A stretch of DNA of 25,439 nt from an uncultured Eubacteriales bacterium. GTDB taxonomy: Bacteria > Bacillota > Clostridia > Oscillospirales > Oscillospiraceae. The stretch is taken from assembly GCA_900548625.1 (NCBI GenBank), contig URLO01000035.1, positions 1-25,439 of the forward strand, in the 5' to 3' direction. Positions 1-6,957 of the stretch are shown piece after piece. Within the stretch, counting starts at the first letter, position 1. Every line of letters starts with the position of its first letter. A program made the translations under genes and the position numbers. Under the pieces are notes generated by a model that had not been told where the DNA came from, made no database searches, and saw nothing but the letters and a program-made list of their open reading frames with translations.

Positions 1-507
1 ATAGCCGTTCTGGTGGCGCTGAATGTGGCAGGACGCGCTGCGTTCTTCATGCTGCCGGAATTTAAGCCGGTCGTTGCGATGACGATCCTCGCGGGCGTGG
101 CCTTTGGCGGCGAAACGGGATTCTTAGTTGGCGCGATGACGATGCTGGTGTCCAATATGCTCTTTTCCCAGGGGCCGTGGACGCCGTGGCAGATGTTCGC
201 AATGGGTATCATCGGCTGGCTGGCAGGTGTCTTGTACCGCAAAGGTGTTCTGCGGCGCGGCAGACTCAGCCTTTGTATCTTCGGCGTGATCGCGTCCACC
301 GTCATCTACGGCGGCATTATGAACCCGGCGTCCGCGCTCATGTGGTCGAACACGATCAACTGGAAAATCATTTTAAGCTACTACATCACCGGCCTTCCGG
401 TCGATTTGGTGCGCGCCATTGCCACGTTTTTCTTCCTGTGGCTGGGCGCGGAGCCGATGCTTGAAAAACTTGACCGAATCAAAACTAAATATGGCTTAGC
501 GGAATAA
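1..507 (+). CDS. ECF transporter S component, 3' part (5' end outside window)
   Basis: The reading frame is open from the first base of the window, so the N-terminus lies upstream; a GTG at 13 is only an internal codon. The visible 168 residues are mostly hydrophobic, with about four to five membrane segments. They contain the stretches VAFGGETGFLVGAM and GPWTPWQMFAMGIIGWLAGVL, which I recognise as typical of substrate-capture (S) components of energy-coupling-factor vitamin transporters in Clostridia. Such proteins sit in the cytoplasmic membrane and pair with an EcfT/EcfA module, probably encoded upstream or elsewhere. The substrate cannot be told from this fragment. The gene ends with TAA at 505-507 and is followed by two strong hairpins. 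Family confidence is good, substrate unknown. Confidence 0.75.
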   Translation: MAVLVALNVAGRAAFFMLPEFKPVVAMTILAGVAFGGETGFLVGAMTMLVSNMLFSQGPWTPWQMFAMGIIGWLAGVLYRKGVLRRGRLSLCIFGVIASTVIYGGIMNPASALMWSNTINWKIILSYYITGLPVDLVRAIATFFFLWLGAEPMLEKLDRIKTKYGLAE

Positions 508-620
508 ATACACAAAACCCACTCTACCGCCCAAATTTTCAGGTAATGAGAAAAAGACGATAGAAGCTCATTTCGCATCCCATAAAAGAACCGGCATTCG
601 GTATCTATGCCGATGTATGC

Positions 621-650
621 GCCCAGCAGAGGGTCAACACTCTGCTGGGC
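621..650. terminator. Hairpin downstream of the ECF S-component gene
   Basis: A perfect 11-bp stem (621-631 with 640-650, GCCCAGCAGAG and its complement) closes an 8-nt loop. No T-run follows on the plus strand, so on its own it is a weak terminator. It stands 13 nt before a second, stronger hairpin, and the pair may act together. Confidence 0.45.
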
Positions 651-662
651 GTTACTGTGTCG

Positions 663-718
663 AAAAGGCGCAGATTTTACAGGTTTCCCCGGAATCCTGT
701 AAAATCTGCGCCTTTTTG
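663..718 (+). terminator. Strong rho-independent terminator, 21-bp perfect stem
   Basis: Positions 663-683 are perfectly complementary to 696-716, with a 12-nt loop. The stem begins with AAAA and ends with TTTTT, so it would work on both strands. It is placed to end transcription of the ECF S-component gene before the mobile-element remnant begins. The unusual stem length could also mark an element end, but no partner copy was seen in the window. Confidence 0.7.
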
Positions 719-835
719 ATTTCAGGTGACCATCTCTGTCATGGAATATCATATTTCCACAGACAGAAACTCACCGTTTCCAGCAAAAGCAGACACATGC
801 TGCGCTGGGCGGTAGTCCTGCCGCCTGCCCGCGCC

Positions 836-884
836 CCTCCGCTTTTGAAATTTTGGTTTTCTCAAAATTTCAAAAGAACGGAGG
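836..884 (+). promoter_or_regulatory. Leader hairpin sequestering the Shine-Dalgarno of the sigma-factor remnant
   Basis: CCTCCG (836-841) pairs with CGGAGG (879-884), and CTTTTGAAATTTTG (842-855) pairs with CAAAATTTCAAAAG (863-876). Two unpaired A residues lie at 877-878 and a 7-nt loop at 856-862. The CGGAGG arm is the ribosome binding site of the ATG at 893, so the structure would mask it. This suggests translational control of the sigma gene. The function is inferred; the base pairing is read directly. Confidence 0.55.
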
Positions 885-892
885 TCTGCCAA

Positions 893-1312
893 ATGGCGGA
901 TAAAAAAGAATTTTATATCAGAGTCAAGGACAAACTGGTCGAGGTCACACGGGAGGTCTACTTGACTTACTAAAGAGGAAAACGCGGCGAAGAAACACAG
1001 CTTGAAAAAATACGCCGCAACCATGTCGTGTCGTATGATGCATTCGACACAGAAAGCGCCCTCGGCGCAGAAATGCTGATAGACACTGCATCAGACGAGC
1101 CGGAAGACATCGTGATCGCACGGCTTATGTCTGAAAAACTGCACGACAGCATATCAAAGCTCTCAGAGGATGAGCGGCAACTCATTTATATGCTTTTCTT
1201 CGATGGATACAGTGAACGGGAAACCGCCCTGAACCTTGGCATATCATCTATGACAGTACACAACAAAAAGAACCGGATTTTGGCTAAACTGCTGAAATTA
1301 TTGAAAACATGA
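893..1312 (+). pseudogene. Small sigma-70-family sigma factor of a mobile element, interrupted by TAA
   Basis: ATG 893 has a GGAGG site 8 nt upstream and encodes MADKKEFYIRVKDKLVEVTREVYLTY. TAA follows at 971-973, and the same frame stays open to TGA at 1310-1312. The reading continues RGKRGEETQLEKIRRN..., ending in a sigma region-4 helix-turn-helix (LSEDERQLIYMLFFDGYSERETALNLGISSMTVHNKK). In related proteins of Clostridia integrative elements this point usually reads Tyr-Tyr-Arg, so one base change from a Tyr codon to TAA explains the break. The downstream part could restart at GTG 1028. Such factors are usually carried near the recombinase of conjugative or mobilizable elements, which fits the recombinase tail just downstream. 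The gene is probably dead. Confidence 0.7.
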
Positions 1313-1436
1313 AAAAGTTTGGTGCAACAGGGCCTCGAATACGGATAAGGGGTGAGAGGTATTTTTAGAACACTCTCATGCAGCTTGAAAAGTACATATC
1401 CAGCGACTTAAATGACATCAAGCGGATGAGCCAGAA

Positions 1437-1673
1437 ATGGAACAGCGATGCGGAGGATGCGCGAAGACCACCTGTGCGGGAGCGATGGATGCTGACCGCG
1501 TCTGCACCCGCATGAAGCAGGCAGAGCAGGCATTGGATGCCGCTGCATCCACGCTCACCGAATGGAACGAAACCGCGGTCCGTCAGACTGTGGAGCGCGT
1601 GACCGTCCTCTCTGCTGACGAGATTCTGGTGCGGATCAAGGGCGGCACAGAAATCAAACAACGTATGGGGTAA
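1437..1673 (+). pseudogene. C-terminal remnant of a large serine recombinase
   Basis: Only the last roughly 60 residues resemble a known family. ADRVCTRMKQAEQALDAAASTLTEWNE looks like the coiled coil, and AVRQTVERVTVLSADEILVRIKGGTEIKQ like the C-terminal beta segment, of large serine recombinases from Clostridia mobile elements. The catalytic resolvase domain and most of the zinc-ribbon region are missing, and the ATG at 1437 is not a real start. Upstream, a short frame from ATG 1378 (MQLEKYISSDLNDIKRMSQKW...) overlaps it and stops by 1516; I do not recognise it. With the broken sigma factor at 893-1312, this is the scar of an element that was largely deleted. The family call rests on recall of the motif. 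Confidence 0.5.
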
Positions 1674-1680
1674 ATCCAAT

Positions 1681-1720
1681 CAAAAACAAAACAGGATCTG
1701 CGTTACTATCACACAGATCC
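1681..1720 (-). terminator. Terminator of the AAA/DUF4143 ATPase gene
   Basis: A 7-bp stem (1694-1700 with 1714-1720, GGATCTG/CAGATCC) is followed on the minus strand by CTGTTTTGTTTTTG. It lies about 65 nt beyond the stop of the ATPase gene. On the plus strand it is followed only by CGTTTTC, so it may also weakly end the recombinase remnant. Confidence 0.55.
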
Positions 1721-1784
1721 CGTTTTCATGGCGGCGATTATTTATGCAAATCCAACGCCGGGTTTTACTTTTGCACATCACTTA

Positions 1785-3134
1785 TTACAGCAGCGGGGTC
1801 ATATACAACGGAAGAAATGTGATGCCGTCTTCCTCTTTGAAATCGCCGGTATGCAAAACATAAGGGGTATGAAGCTGCTCGGCATATTTTGCCTTGAATT
1901 TTTTCAGAGAGGAAAGCGTATAGTTCTTACTCGACTTCACTTCGATGGGCGAGATGTTATGGCGGTTGCTGATTTGACTCTTGGCGATCAGAAAATCAAT
2001 TTCCATACGGGAGGATGCGTCGCTGCGAGAGGAATTGGAATAGAAATAGAGCTTATGCCCACTCGCAGTCAGCATTTGCGCGACCATATTCTCCATGACC
2101 ATGCCCATGTTGACCTCCAGTTTGTCGAGCAGGAGCTTCTTGTAGACTTCGCCAGTAACAATGCCGTTTTCGTCAAAGGCATGGCTGATCAAGAGACCGG
2201 TATCGCCCATATAGCATTTCAGCAGCGTCCTGTCCCGGTTCAGATTCAAGCCAAAGGTCGGTTCTGTGGCATTGTAGCAATGATTTACGATCATCGCATC
2301 GGAAAGCCAGAACATAGCGTCCTTGTATTCATCGAATCGTGCGCCCTGCTTCAAAGACGAGAGCTTAAAATGTTGATTCTGATTCTTCATCTGCGATGGG
2401 ATCTCGTCATAAATCGCCTCGACCTTCATCTCGTAGCCTTTCGCATGCTTGCGGATATCATCACGATAGAGGTTCAGGATACGCCGTTTGACCCGGTCTA
2501 CCTCGTCAAAGTCATTGTGCTTGACAAATGCATTGACAGCCTGCGGCATTCCGCCAACGATCAGGTATTGCCGGAACAGATCCATCGCCTTGCGATGCAG
2601 CGCCTGTCCGAGCGGCGCTTTTTTCCTGTAGCAGTCGCGGATAAAATCCATCATCGTGTCGTTCCCGTTTGCCCACAGGAACTCCTCAAAGTCCAGCGGA
2701 TACATATCTACATGATCTTCCTCGGACGGAATCAGGATATCCTTTACATTTTCACGGATGGAAATAAGTGAGCCTGTCTCAACATAGTCGTAGCGTCCGT
2801 CTGCTACGAGGTATTTAATAGCGCTTCTCGCTCTTGGGAAAAGCTGAACCTCATCAAAAATAATCAGAGATTCCCTCTCGTAGAGCTTGACCCCGTAATA
2901 GGTTGTCAGCTTCATGAAGAAAGTTTTCAGGTCGACAAGGTCGTGTTCAAACATTTCCTTGACCTGCTGATCAACGAGGTTGAAGTCAATCAGAATGTAA
3001 GACTTGTATTCCGCCTTGGCAAACGCCTCTACGATATAGCTTTTCCCAACACGCCGTGCGCCCTGCACCAAGAGAGCACTTTCACCGTTCCGCTGTTTCC
3101 ATTGCAGCAATTCCTGATAGATTTTTCTGCGCAT
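1785..3134 (-). CDS. ATP-binding protein, AAA_14 plus DUF4143
   Basis: The protein has 449 residues. The start at 3134 is chosen because AGGAGG lies 7 nt upstream; a longer frame to 3191 lacks a site. The N-terminal AAA domain has Walker A GARRVGKS (residues 25-32) and Walker B LIIFDEVQ (D94, E95). The C-terminal DUF4143 part contains RMEIDFLIAK and PIEVKSSKNY, resembling the D...ExK signature of the PD-(D/E)XK nuclease-like fold. The family is widespread and mobile in gut anaerobes and its biochemical role is not settled. It is a single-gene unit with its own promoter and terminator, embedded in mobile-element debris on the opposite strand. Family assignment is firm; function is unknown. Confidence 0.85.
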   Translation of the reverse strand: MRRKIYQELLQWKQRNGESALLVQGARRVGKSYIVEAFAKAEYKSYILIDFNLVDQQVKEMFEHDLVDLKTFFMKLTTYYGVKLYERESLIIFDEVQLFPRARSAIKYLVADGRYDYVETGSLISIRENVKDILIPSEEDHVDMYPLDFEEFLWANGNDTMMDFIRDCYRKKAPLGQALHRKAMDLFRQYLIVGGMPQAVNAFVKHNDFDEVDRVKRRILNLYRDDIRKHAKGYEMKVEAIYDEIPSQMKNQNQHFKLSSLKQGARFDEYKDAMFWLSDAMIVNHCYNATEPTFGLNLNRDRTLLKCYMGDTGLLISHAFDENGIVTGEVYKKLLLDKLEVNMGMVMENMVAQMLTASGHKLYFYSNSSRSDASSRMEIDFLIAKSQISNRHNISPIEVKSSKNYTLSSLKKFKAKYAEQLHTPYVLHTGDFKEEDGITFLPLYMTPLL

Positions 3135-3185
3135 AAAGAACCTCCTGATAAAACTGCCCAAACGAGTTATCTCTATAAGAGGATA

Positions 3186-3262
3186 ACACAAATCAAGAAT
3201 TTATACAAGGATTAATCACACAAATCAAGATTTTTAATTTTCATATTTCTACACAAATCGAG
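3186..3262. repeat. Three direct repeats ACACAAATCAAG at 32-33 bp spacing upstream of the ATPase gene
   Basis: ACACAAATCAAGA begins at 3186 and 3218, and ACACAAATCGAG at 3251, giving spacings of 32 and 33 bp (about three helical turns). On the minus strand each copy reads CTTGATTTGTGT, and the middle copy supplies the -35 element of the ATPase promoter. They look like operator sites, possibly for autoregulation, but this is inference. Confidence 0.5.
3200..3228 (-). promoter_or_regulatory. Sigma-A-type promoter of the AAA/DUF4143 gene
   Basis: On the minus strand, TTGATT (3228-3223) is separated by 17 nt from TATAAA (3205-3200). Transcription would start near 3193, leaving a leader of about 60 nt. 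The -35 box lies inside the middle ACACAAATCAAG repeat. Confidence 0.55.
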
Positions 3263-3325
3263 CGAATTGGGCATTCCATTTGTCCAGTATTTGAAACACT
3301 GTTTGTTACATTTGTAGTAGTCAAG

Positions 3326-3465
3326 AAAAGTAGACACGAAAAATATTTATTTTTGATTTGCTTTTTCAAAAGTAGACATGAGGAATATTTTTACGGAAGT
3401 TGTTTTTTCAAAAGTGGACACGGACAATAATTTTTGCCGAAATCCTTTTTCAAAAGTGGACACGA
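3326..3465. repeat. Four tandem repeats with exact 42-bp period (core AAAAGTRGACAYG)
   Basis: The core AAAAGT(A/G)GACA(C/T)G recurs with its GT(A/G)GAC at 3330, 3372, 3414 and 3456, exactly 42 bp apart each time. Copies 2-4 are also preceded by TTTTTTC or CTTTTTC. The spacers share an AATATTTTT-like stretch in copies 1-3 and otherwise differ. The last copy fuses directly to the SHOCT gene. Multiple subterminal repeats of this kind are known at the ends of some IS elements, such as the IS21 family, but no transposase is present here. Because 42 is a multiple of three, the array reads as repeated FSKVDT in the frame of the downstream gene. Confidence 0.65.
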
Positions 3466-3863
3466 TCGTGAACATCTTTTCATTTGTCCTTTTGCTTTTG
3501 GGCTATGTTCTCATTGTATTTGCACTTCAAGATAAGAAAAATGCAAGCAAATATGCAATTGTGAGTGTAATTTTGTTTTTAGTTGGGAGTGTTGGAAATC
3601 AAATTGCGTTTGTTAAGGATACTGTTAGTATAATTGGAGCAATGAAAAATTTTGTTTCTGTAGCCAGCCCCATTCTTTTAGCGTGTATTGTTTTGGAGAA
3701 CACACCACAGGCTCAGACTACAAAAACGGTAAAGCAACCGACTAAAACGGCAAAAAGCGATAACCGCATTGAAGAGCTTACAAAATTAAAAGACCTGTTG
3801 GATACCGGGGTAATTACGCAGGAAGAATTTGATGCAAAGAAAAAGCAGCTATTGAATTTGTAA
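3378..3863 (+). CDS. SHOCT-domain small membrane protein
   Basis: The longest frame is 161 residues. After a repeat-derived leader (FSKVDT every 14 residues) come about three membrane segments (IFSFVLLLLGYVLIVFAL, AIVSVILFLVGSVG, SVASPILLACIVL) and a short linker. A typical SHOCT domain ends the protein: RIEELTKLKDLLDTGVITQEEFDAKKKQLL. SHOCT domains are short C-terminal modules of unknown, probably oligomerising, role. The start is uncertain. ATG 3378 lies inside repeat copy 2 and has no good ribosome binding site, while GTG 3456 or 3468 would begin just before the first membrane helix and fits the expected length better. The 42-bp array seems to have replaced the original upstream region. 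Confidence 0.65.
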   Translation: MRNIFTEVVFSKVDTDNNFCRNPFSKVDTIVNIFSFVLLLLGYVLIVFALQDKKNASKYAIVSVILFLVGSVGNQIAFVKDTVSIIGAMKNFVSVASPILLACIVLENTPQAQTTKTVKQPTKTAKSDNRIEELTKLKDLLDTGVITQEEFDAKKKQLLNL

Positions 3864-3884
3864 TTCTGGTGGAATTATTAAAAT

Positions 3885-3915
3885 GGGAGTGGAAAATCAT
3901 ACCCGCTCCCGTTTT
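3885..3915 (+). terminator. Terminator of the SHOCT gene
   Basis: GGGAGTGG (3885-3892) pairs with CCGCTCCC (3903-3910), with one G-T wobble and a 10-nt loop, followed by GTTTTATCC. It lies 22 nt after the stop codon. Confidence 0.65.
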
Positions 3916-3932
3916 ATCCATTCTCCAAAGGC

Positions 3933-3964
3933 TCAAGCCCCTGCTTCCGGAAGCAGGGGCTTGA
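3933..3964. terminator. Perfect 32-bp palindrome between convergent genes
   Basis: TCAAGCCCCTGCTTCC (3933-3948) is followed directly by its exact reverse complement (3949-3964), giving a stem of about 14 bp with a minimal loop. It lies between the convergent SHOCT gene and pcp, 38 nt past the pcp stop. The following T-run is poor on both strands, so terminator function is likely but not certain. Confidence 0.5.
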
Positions 3965-4001
3965 CATGTTTTATGGGTTTGGCGGAAGGGGGTTTCCGGT
4001 A

Positions 4002-4646
4002 TCAGTGCTCGGCGCCGCCGACCTTGCTGCAAATGTCCTTGTCGTTTTCTGCGATCGCCGCGATGGCCGCCTCCAGACCCTTCACGATGTCTGCATTGGA
4101 CAGGGAGGGCACGTCGCGCTTTTCGATCACCTGCTCATGCAGGAAGGGCACGTGGACGAAGCCGCCGCGCATATTGGGAAATTCCTTTGCGATGTGATAG
4201 AGCACGCCGTACATCAGGTGGTTGCAGACGTAGGTTCCCGCCGTGTTGGACACGGCTGCCGGGATGCCGGCCTCGCGCATTTTCTGCACCATGGCCTTGA
4301 TGGGCAGAGAGGAAAAATAGGCCGTGTCTCCGTCTTCAAAAATCGGCGTGCCGACGGGCTGATTGCCCTCGTTGTCAGGGATGCGGGCGTCGTCCACATT
4401 GATCGCGACGCGCTCCGGCGTGATACCGAACCGGCCGCCCGCCTGACCGATGCACAATGTGACATCCGGCTTTTCCGCCTGCATGGCCTCGTAGACGGTG
4501 GCGATCGATTTCCCGAACACCACGGGGACGTTCAGCTTGATGATCTCTGCCCCCGCGATGGTGTCCTTGACCATGCGCACGGCCTCCTGAGAGGGATTGA
4601 CCGCTTCGCCGCCAAAGGGATCAAACGCGGTGATAAGGATCCGCAT
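4002..4646 (-). CDS. pcp: Pyroglutamyl-peptidase I (pyrrolidone-carboxylate peptidase, family C15)
   Basis: This 214-residue cysteine peptidase removes N-terminal pyroglutamate (5-oxoproline) from peptides in the cytoplasm. It has the N-terminal signature ILITAFDPFGGEAVNPS and the C15 catalytic residues: E78 in GGRFGITPERVAIN, C141 in SNTAGTYVCNH and H165 in GGFVHVPFLHEQ. Length is normal for the family. AAGGAGG stands about 9 nt before the ATG. It is the last gene of a three-gene unit after the DUF969 and DUF979 transporter subunits, 39 nt downstream, an arrangement that links pyroglutamate release with 5-oxoproline transport. High confidence. Confidence 0.95.
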   Translation of the reverse strand: MRILITAFDPFGGEAVNPSQEAVRMVKDTIAGAEIIKLNVPVVFGKSIATVYEAMQAEKPDVTLCIGQAGGRFGITPERVAINVDDARIPDNEGNQPVGTPIFEDGDTAYFSSLPIKAMVQKMREAGIPAAVSNTAGTYVCNHLMYGVLYHIAKEFPNMRGGFVHVPFLHEQVIEKRDVPSLSNADIVKGLEAAIAAIAENDKDICSKVGGAEH

Positions 4647-4685
4647 AAATGGTTACCTCCTTGTGCAAGATTTTGTACTGCCGGG

Positions 4686-5627
4686 TCAGAATGCAAAGAA
4701 GTACATCAGCAATACATGTACGATCAGCATGAAAATGGCAACCGGCACCTGCGATTTGATGATCGCGTATTTGTTGCGTACCTCCAGAAGGGCGGCAGGC
4801 ATGATGTTAAAGTTTGCAGCCATGGGCGTGCAGAGCGTACCGCAGTAGCCTGCCGTCAGACCCAGCGCACCCACGACCACCGGGTTTGCGCCCTGCGTGA
4901 TCAGGAACGGGATGCCGATGCCCACGGTGATGACCGAGAACGCCGCAAAGCCGTTGCCCATGATGATCGTGAACAGAGCCATGGCGACGCAATAGATCAG
5001 CGAGGCCATGAAATGGTTTCCCTCCGGAATGATGGCGCTGACGCCGGAGGCGATGACGGTTCCGACACCGGCCGCGGTAAACAGCGCGCCGAGGGCAGAG
5101 AGCAGCTGCGGCAGAATGCCGATCGTACCGACGTTGTCCATCAGACGCGTGCCGTCGATCACGGCATACTTGGGGCTGCATTTTACAAGCAGCAGCACGG
5201 TGATCAGCGCGCAGATACCGGAAAGACCGATGGCGTTGTTGGAGGTCATCCACTTGAGCGCAGCGACCTTATCTCCCAACGTGGCAAACGCCACCGCAAA
5301 GAGCGCAAGGCAAAGCGCGGGAATAAAGATCTTGTAGCCAAGCTTGTTGGCATGGGCGCGGACTTCCTTCGGGTCCGGCACGTTGCTCTTGGACTGCACA
5401 ACGCCTTTGCTGCCCGTGAGCACGGCAAGGATCACGACGCAGACACCGGTGATCCACTTGGGCAGCCAGTTGCCACCGATGAAGGTAAACGCAAGCACGA
5501 ACCAGAAGATGGCGGTCGTTGCTTTTTTGCGGCAATCCGCATCGCGCAGCGCTTTTACGCCAACGGCCACAAAGACAAGACCGATCAGCGTATAGAAAAC
5601 TTCACCAAGAATCTGGGTAAATGTCAT
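4686..5627 (-). CDS. DUF979 family protein, putative 5-oxoproline transporter subunit
   Basis: This is an integral membrane protein of 313 residues with about eight to nine hydrophobic segments. It carries conserved stretches such as GNGFAAFSVITVGIGIPFLI and LTAGYCGTLCTPMAANFNIMPAALLE, which I associate with DUF979. DUF979 and DUF969 proteins are nearly always encoded as a pair, often next to pcp, and are annotated as two subunits of a 5-oxoproline transporter. That function comes from family knowledge and context, not from a visible motif. The start at 5627 overlaps the stop of the DUF969 gene by 4 nt (ATGA), indicating translational coupling. pcp follows 39 nt downstream. Confidence 0.88.
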   Translation of the reverse strand: MTFTQILGEVFYTLIGLVFVAVGVKALRDADCRKKATTAIFWFVLAFTFIGGNWLPKWITGVCVVILAVLTGSKGVVQSKSNVPDPKEVRAHANKLGYKIFIPALCLALFAVAFATLGDKVAALKWMTSNNAIGLSGICALITVLLLVKCSPKYAVIDGTRLMDNVGTIGILPQLLSALGALFTAAGVGTVIASGVSAIIPEGNHFMASLIYCVAMALFTIIMGNGFAAFSVITVGIGIPFLITQGANPVVVGALGLTAGYCGTLCTPMAANFNIMPAALLEVRNKYAIIKSQVPVAIFMLIVHVLLMYFFAF

Positions 5628-6310
5628 CGTTTGGCACCTCCTCCAGCATTCATCATTTTTTCGATCTTCTTATCCAGCATCAGGTTGCGGACAATGCCGA
5701 CAAGGACCGAAGTCACGGCGATCGGGATGGACCATGTCGCAATCTGCACGGCGCTCACGTCAAAGCCCTGCTCGACCAGCGTGGCAACGATCAGCAGCGT
5801 GCCGGACGCGCCCATGAAGCAGTTCTGTGCATAGAAGTTGCCGTAGTTCTCCGCTGCGGCACTCGCGCCGCGAATGACATCGGATACCTCGGGGGTGACT
5901 TCGCCGTATTTGGAGGCAGCGCCTTCCGCCATCGGCACAACAACGGGGCGAACAAACTGCGGGTGGCCGCCCAGACGAACGGAGAATGCAGCGGCGAGCG
6001 TACGAATCGCCTGATAGATCAGAATGACGCGGCCTGTGGTGGCGTTTTTGATGCTGCGGATGAAGTCGATTGCCTTCTCCTTCAGGCCGTAGCGCTCACA
6101 AACACCGATGACGGGCAGGGTTAGGACGAACAGCGTGGCAGTTCTGTTGGAGATGAAGGACTTGCCGAGCGTATCGAAGATTTCCATAGGCGTCATTCCG
6201 GCAACCAGGCCGGTGGCAAGCCCCGCGATGACAACTGTAGCGATCGTGTCGAATTTGATGGCAAATCCGATGATGACGATCACTACGCCAATGAGCTTCA
6301 GAATTTCCAT
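5624..6310 (-). CDS. DUF969 family protein, putative 5-oxoproline transporter subunit
   Basis: The protein has 228 residues and about five to six membrane segments. Recognisable DUF969 stretches include IGFAIKFDTIATVVIAGLATGLVAGM, LPVIGVCERYGLKEKA and AAFSVRLGGHPQFVRPVV. It is the first gene of the DUF969-DUF979-pcp unit and overlaps DUF979 by 4 nt. GAGGAGG is placed about 6 nt before the ATG. The likely role is import of 5-oxoproline or pyroglutamyl compounds together with DUF979, based on the conserved neighbourhood. The 103 bp upstream contain an imperfect dyad (TTGAAACAGTTTC, 6343-6355) but no convincing promoter. Confidence 0.88.
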   Translation of the reverse strand: MEILKLIGVVIVIIGFAIKFDTIATVVIAGLATGLVAGMTPMEIFDTLGKSFISNRTATLFVLTLPVIGVCERYGLKEKAIDFIRSIKNATTGRVILIYQAIRTLAAAFSVRLGGHPQFVRPVVVPMAEGAASKYGEVTPEVSDVIRGASAAAENYGNFYAQNCFMGASGTLLIVATLVEQGFDVSAVQIATWSIPIAVTSVLVGIVRNLMLDKKIEKMMNAGGGAKR

Positions 6311-6413
6311 GTTTTTCCTCCTCTTTGATTAAAATTGCCATATTGAAACAGTTTCCTGTTATGGCCCTAACAAGGAGGAACGCTGGCGCCGGCGGCGCGT
6401 CCGCCAATCAAGG

Positions 6414-6827
6414 TCAGCTTTTGAGGCAGCTGTTTTCCACAACAAAGGAGCTTTCCAGCACGCGCGTAATAATGCGCTCGGTCTCCTGCCTGTCCTTCTG
6501 TGTCAGTTCCATCAGCTCCTCCAGTGTCCATGTGCTCTTTTTCAGAAGCGCCTTTGTGTAAAACCGCAGCTCTTTCAGAAGCGACTGCATCAGCAGTGCC
6601 AAAAGGACAAAGGGAAACGAGAGCAGTGTGCGGAAGAACGTAAAATAGAACTGGATCTTGCCGTCGTGAAAACAGAGCAGGAAGAAAACAGCCGTGATGC
6701 TCAGCCCCAGCAGCGCGGAATAAAACATGATATCCAGCCCCGCCGGGCGGTACCGCACGATGCGGATCGGCTGATCAAATCGGTATGCGGCATTGCGCGG
6801 CAGCGGTTCATTTTGCGTTTTTTTCAC
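6414..6827 (-). CDS. Small two-helix membrane protein of unknown function
   Basis: I do not recognise this 137-residue protein. The start is GTG 6827, because AAGGAGG lies about 9 nt upstream; the frame extends further to 7019 without a ribosome binding site. A polar N-terminus (KKTQNEPLPRNAAYRFDQPIRIVRYRPAG) precedes two hydrophobic segments (MFYSALLGLSITAVFFLLCF, and FTFFRTLLSFPFVLLALLMQSLL). A charged C-terminal tail follows (TWTLEELMELTQKDRQETERIITRVLESSFVVENSCLK), with the look of a short helical or winged-helix-like cytoplasmic domain. It lies 103 bp upstream of the DUF969 gene on the same strand and could be co-transcribed, but no functional link can be claimed. Confidence 0.6.
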   Translation of the reverse strand: MKKTQNEPLPRNAAYRFDQPIRIVRYRPAGLDIMFYSALLGLSITAVFFLLCFHDGKIQFYFTFFRTLLSFPFVLLALLMQSLLKELRFYTKALLKKSTWTLEELMELTQKDRQETERIITRVLESSFVVENSCLKS

Positions 6828-6922
6828 GGCGGAGCGCCTCCTTCTTTCAGAATGTCGGAGAAAGAGCCGGATGGGGGATGCAGTATCGCGTCCGTTTCCG
6901 TGCCAGCAGGCAGTATTGCGGC

Positions 6923-6951
6923 TTGACACGTTCATTTTCGTCGCGTATACT
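6923..6951 (+). promoter_or_regulatory. Near-consensus sigma-A promoter on the plus strand with no gene downstream
   Basis: TTGACA (6923-6928) and TATACT (6946-6951) are separated by exactly 17 nt. Transcription would begin near 6958 and run away from the minus-strand gene 6414-6827. All annotated genes from here to 12088 are on the minus strand, so the product would be a non-coding or antisense transcript. Confidence 0.55.
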
Positions 6952-6957
6952 GTTTTT

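Noticed and set aside
617..973. A 118-residue frame ending at the sigma-factor stop
   Set aside because: It is an upstream extension of the broken sigma gene, crossing two hairpins and the leader. The real start is ATG 893 with its own Shine-Dalgarno.
1728..2771. A 347-residue plus-strand frame over the ATPase region
   Set aside because: Antisense to the AAA/DUF4143 gene, whose Walker motifs, ribosome binding site and terminator are all on the minus strand.
3326..3465. Possible CRISPR array
   Set aside because: The conserved core is only about 13 bp, three of the four spacers resemble each other, and no cas gene is present. Exact 42-bp tandem repeats fit a transposon end or binding array better.
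3966..5834. A 622-residue open frame on the plus strand
   Set aside because: Lies across pcp and the DUF979 gene in antisense. His- and Arg-rich composition, no motif, no ribosome binding site.
6343..6355. Dyad TTGAAACAGTTTC as an operator for the 5-oxoproline unit
   Set aside because: Arms are only about 5 bp and no promoter could be placed around it, so it was mentioned in passing but not called.
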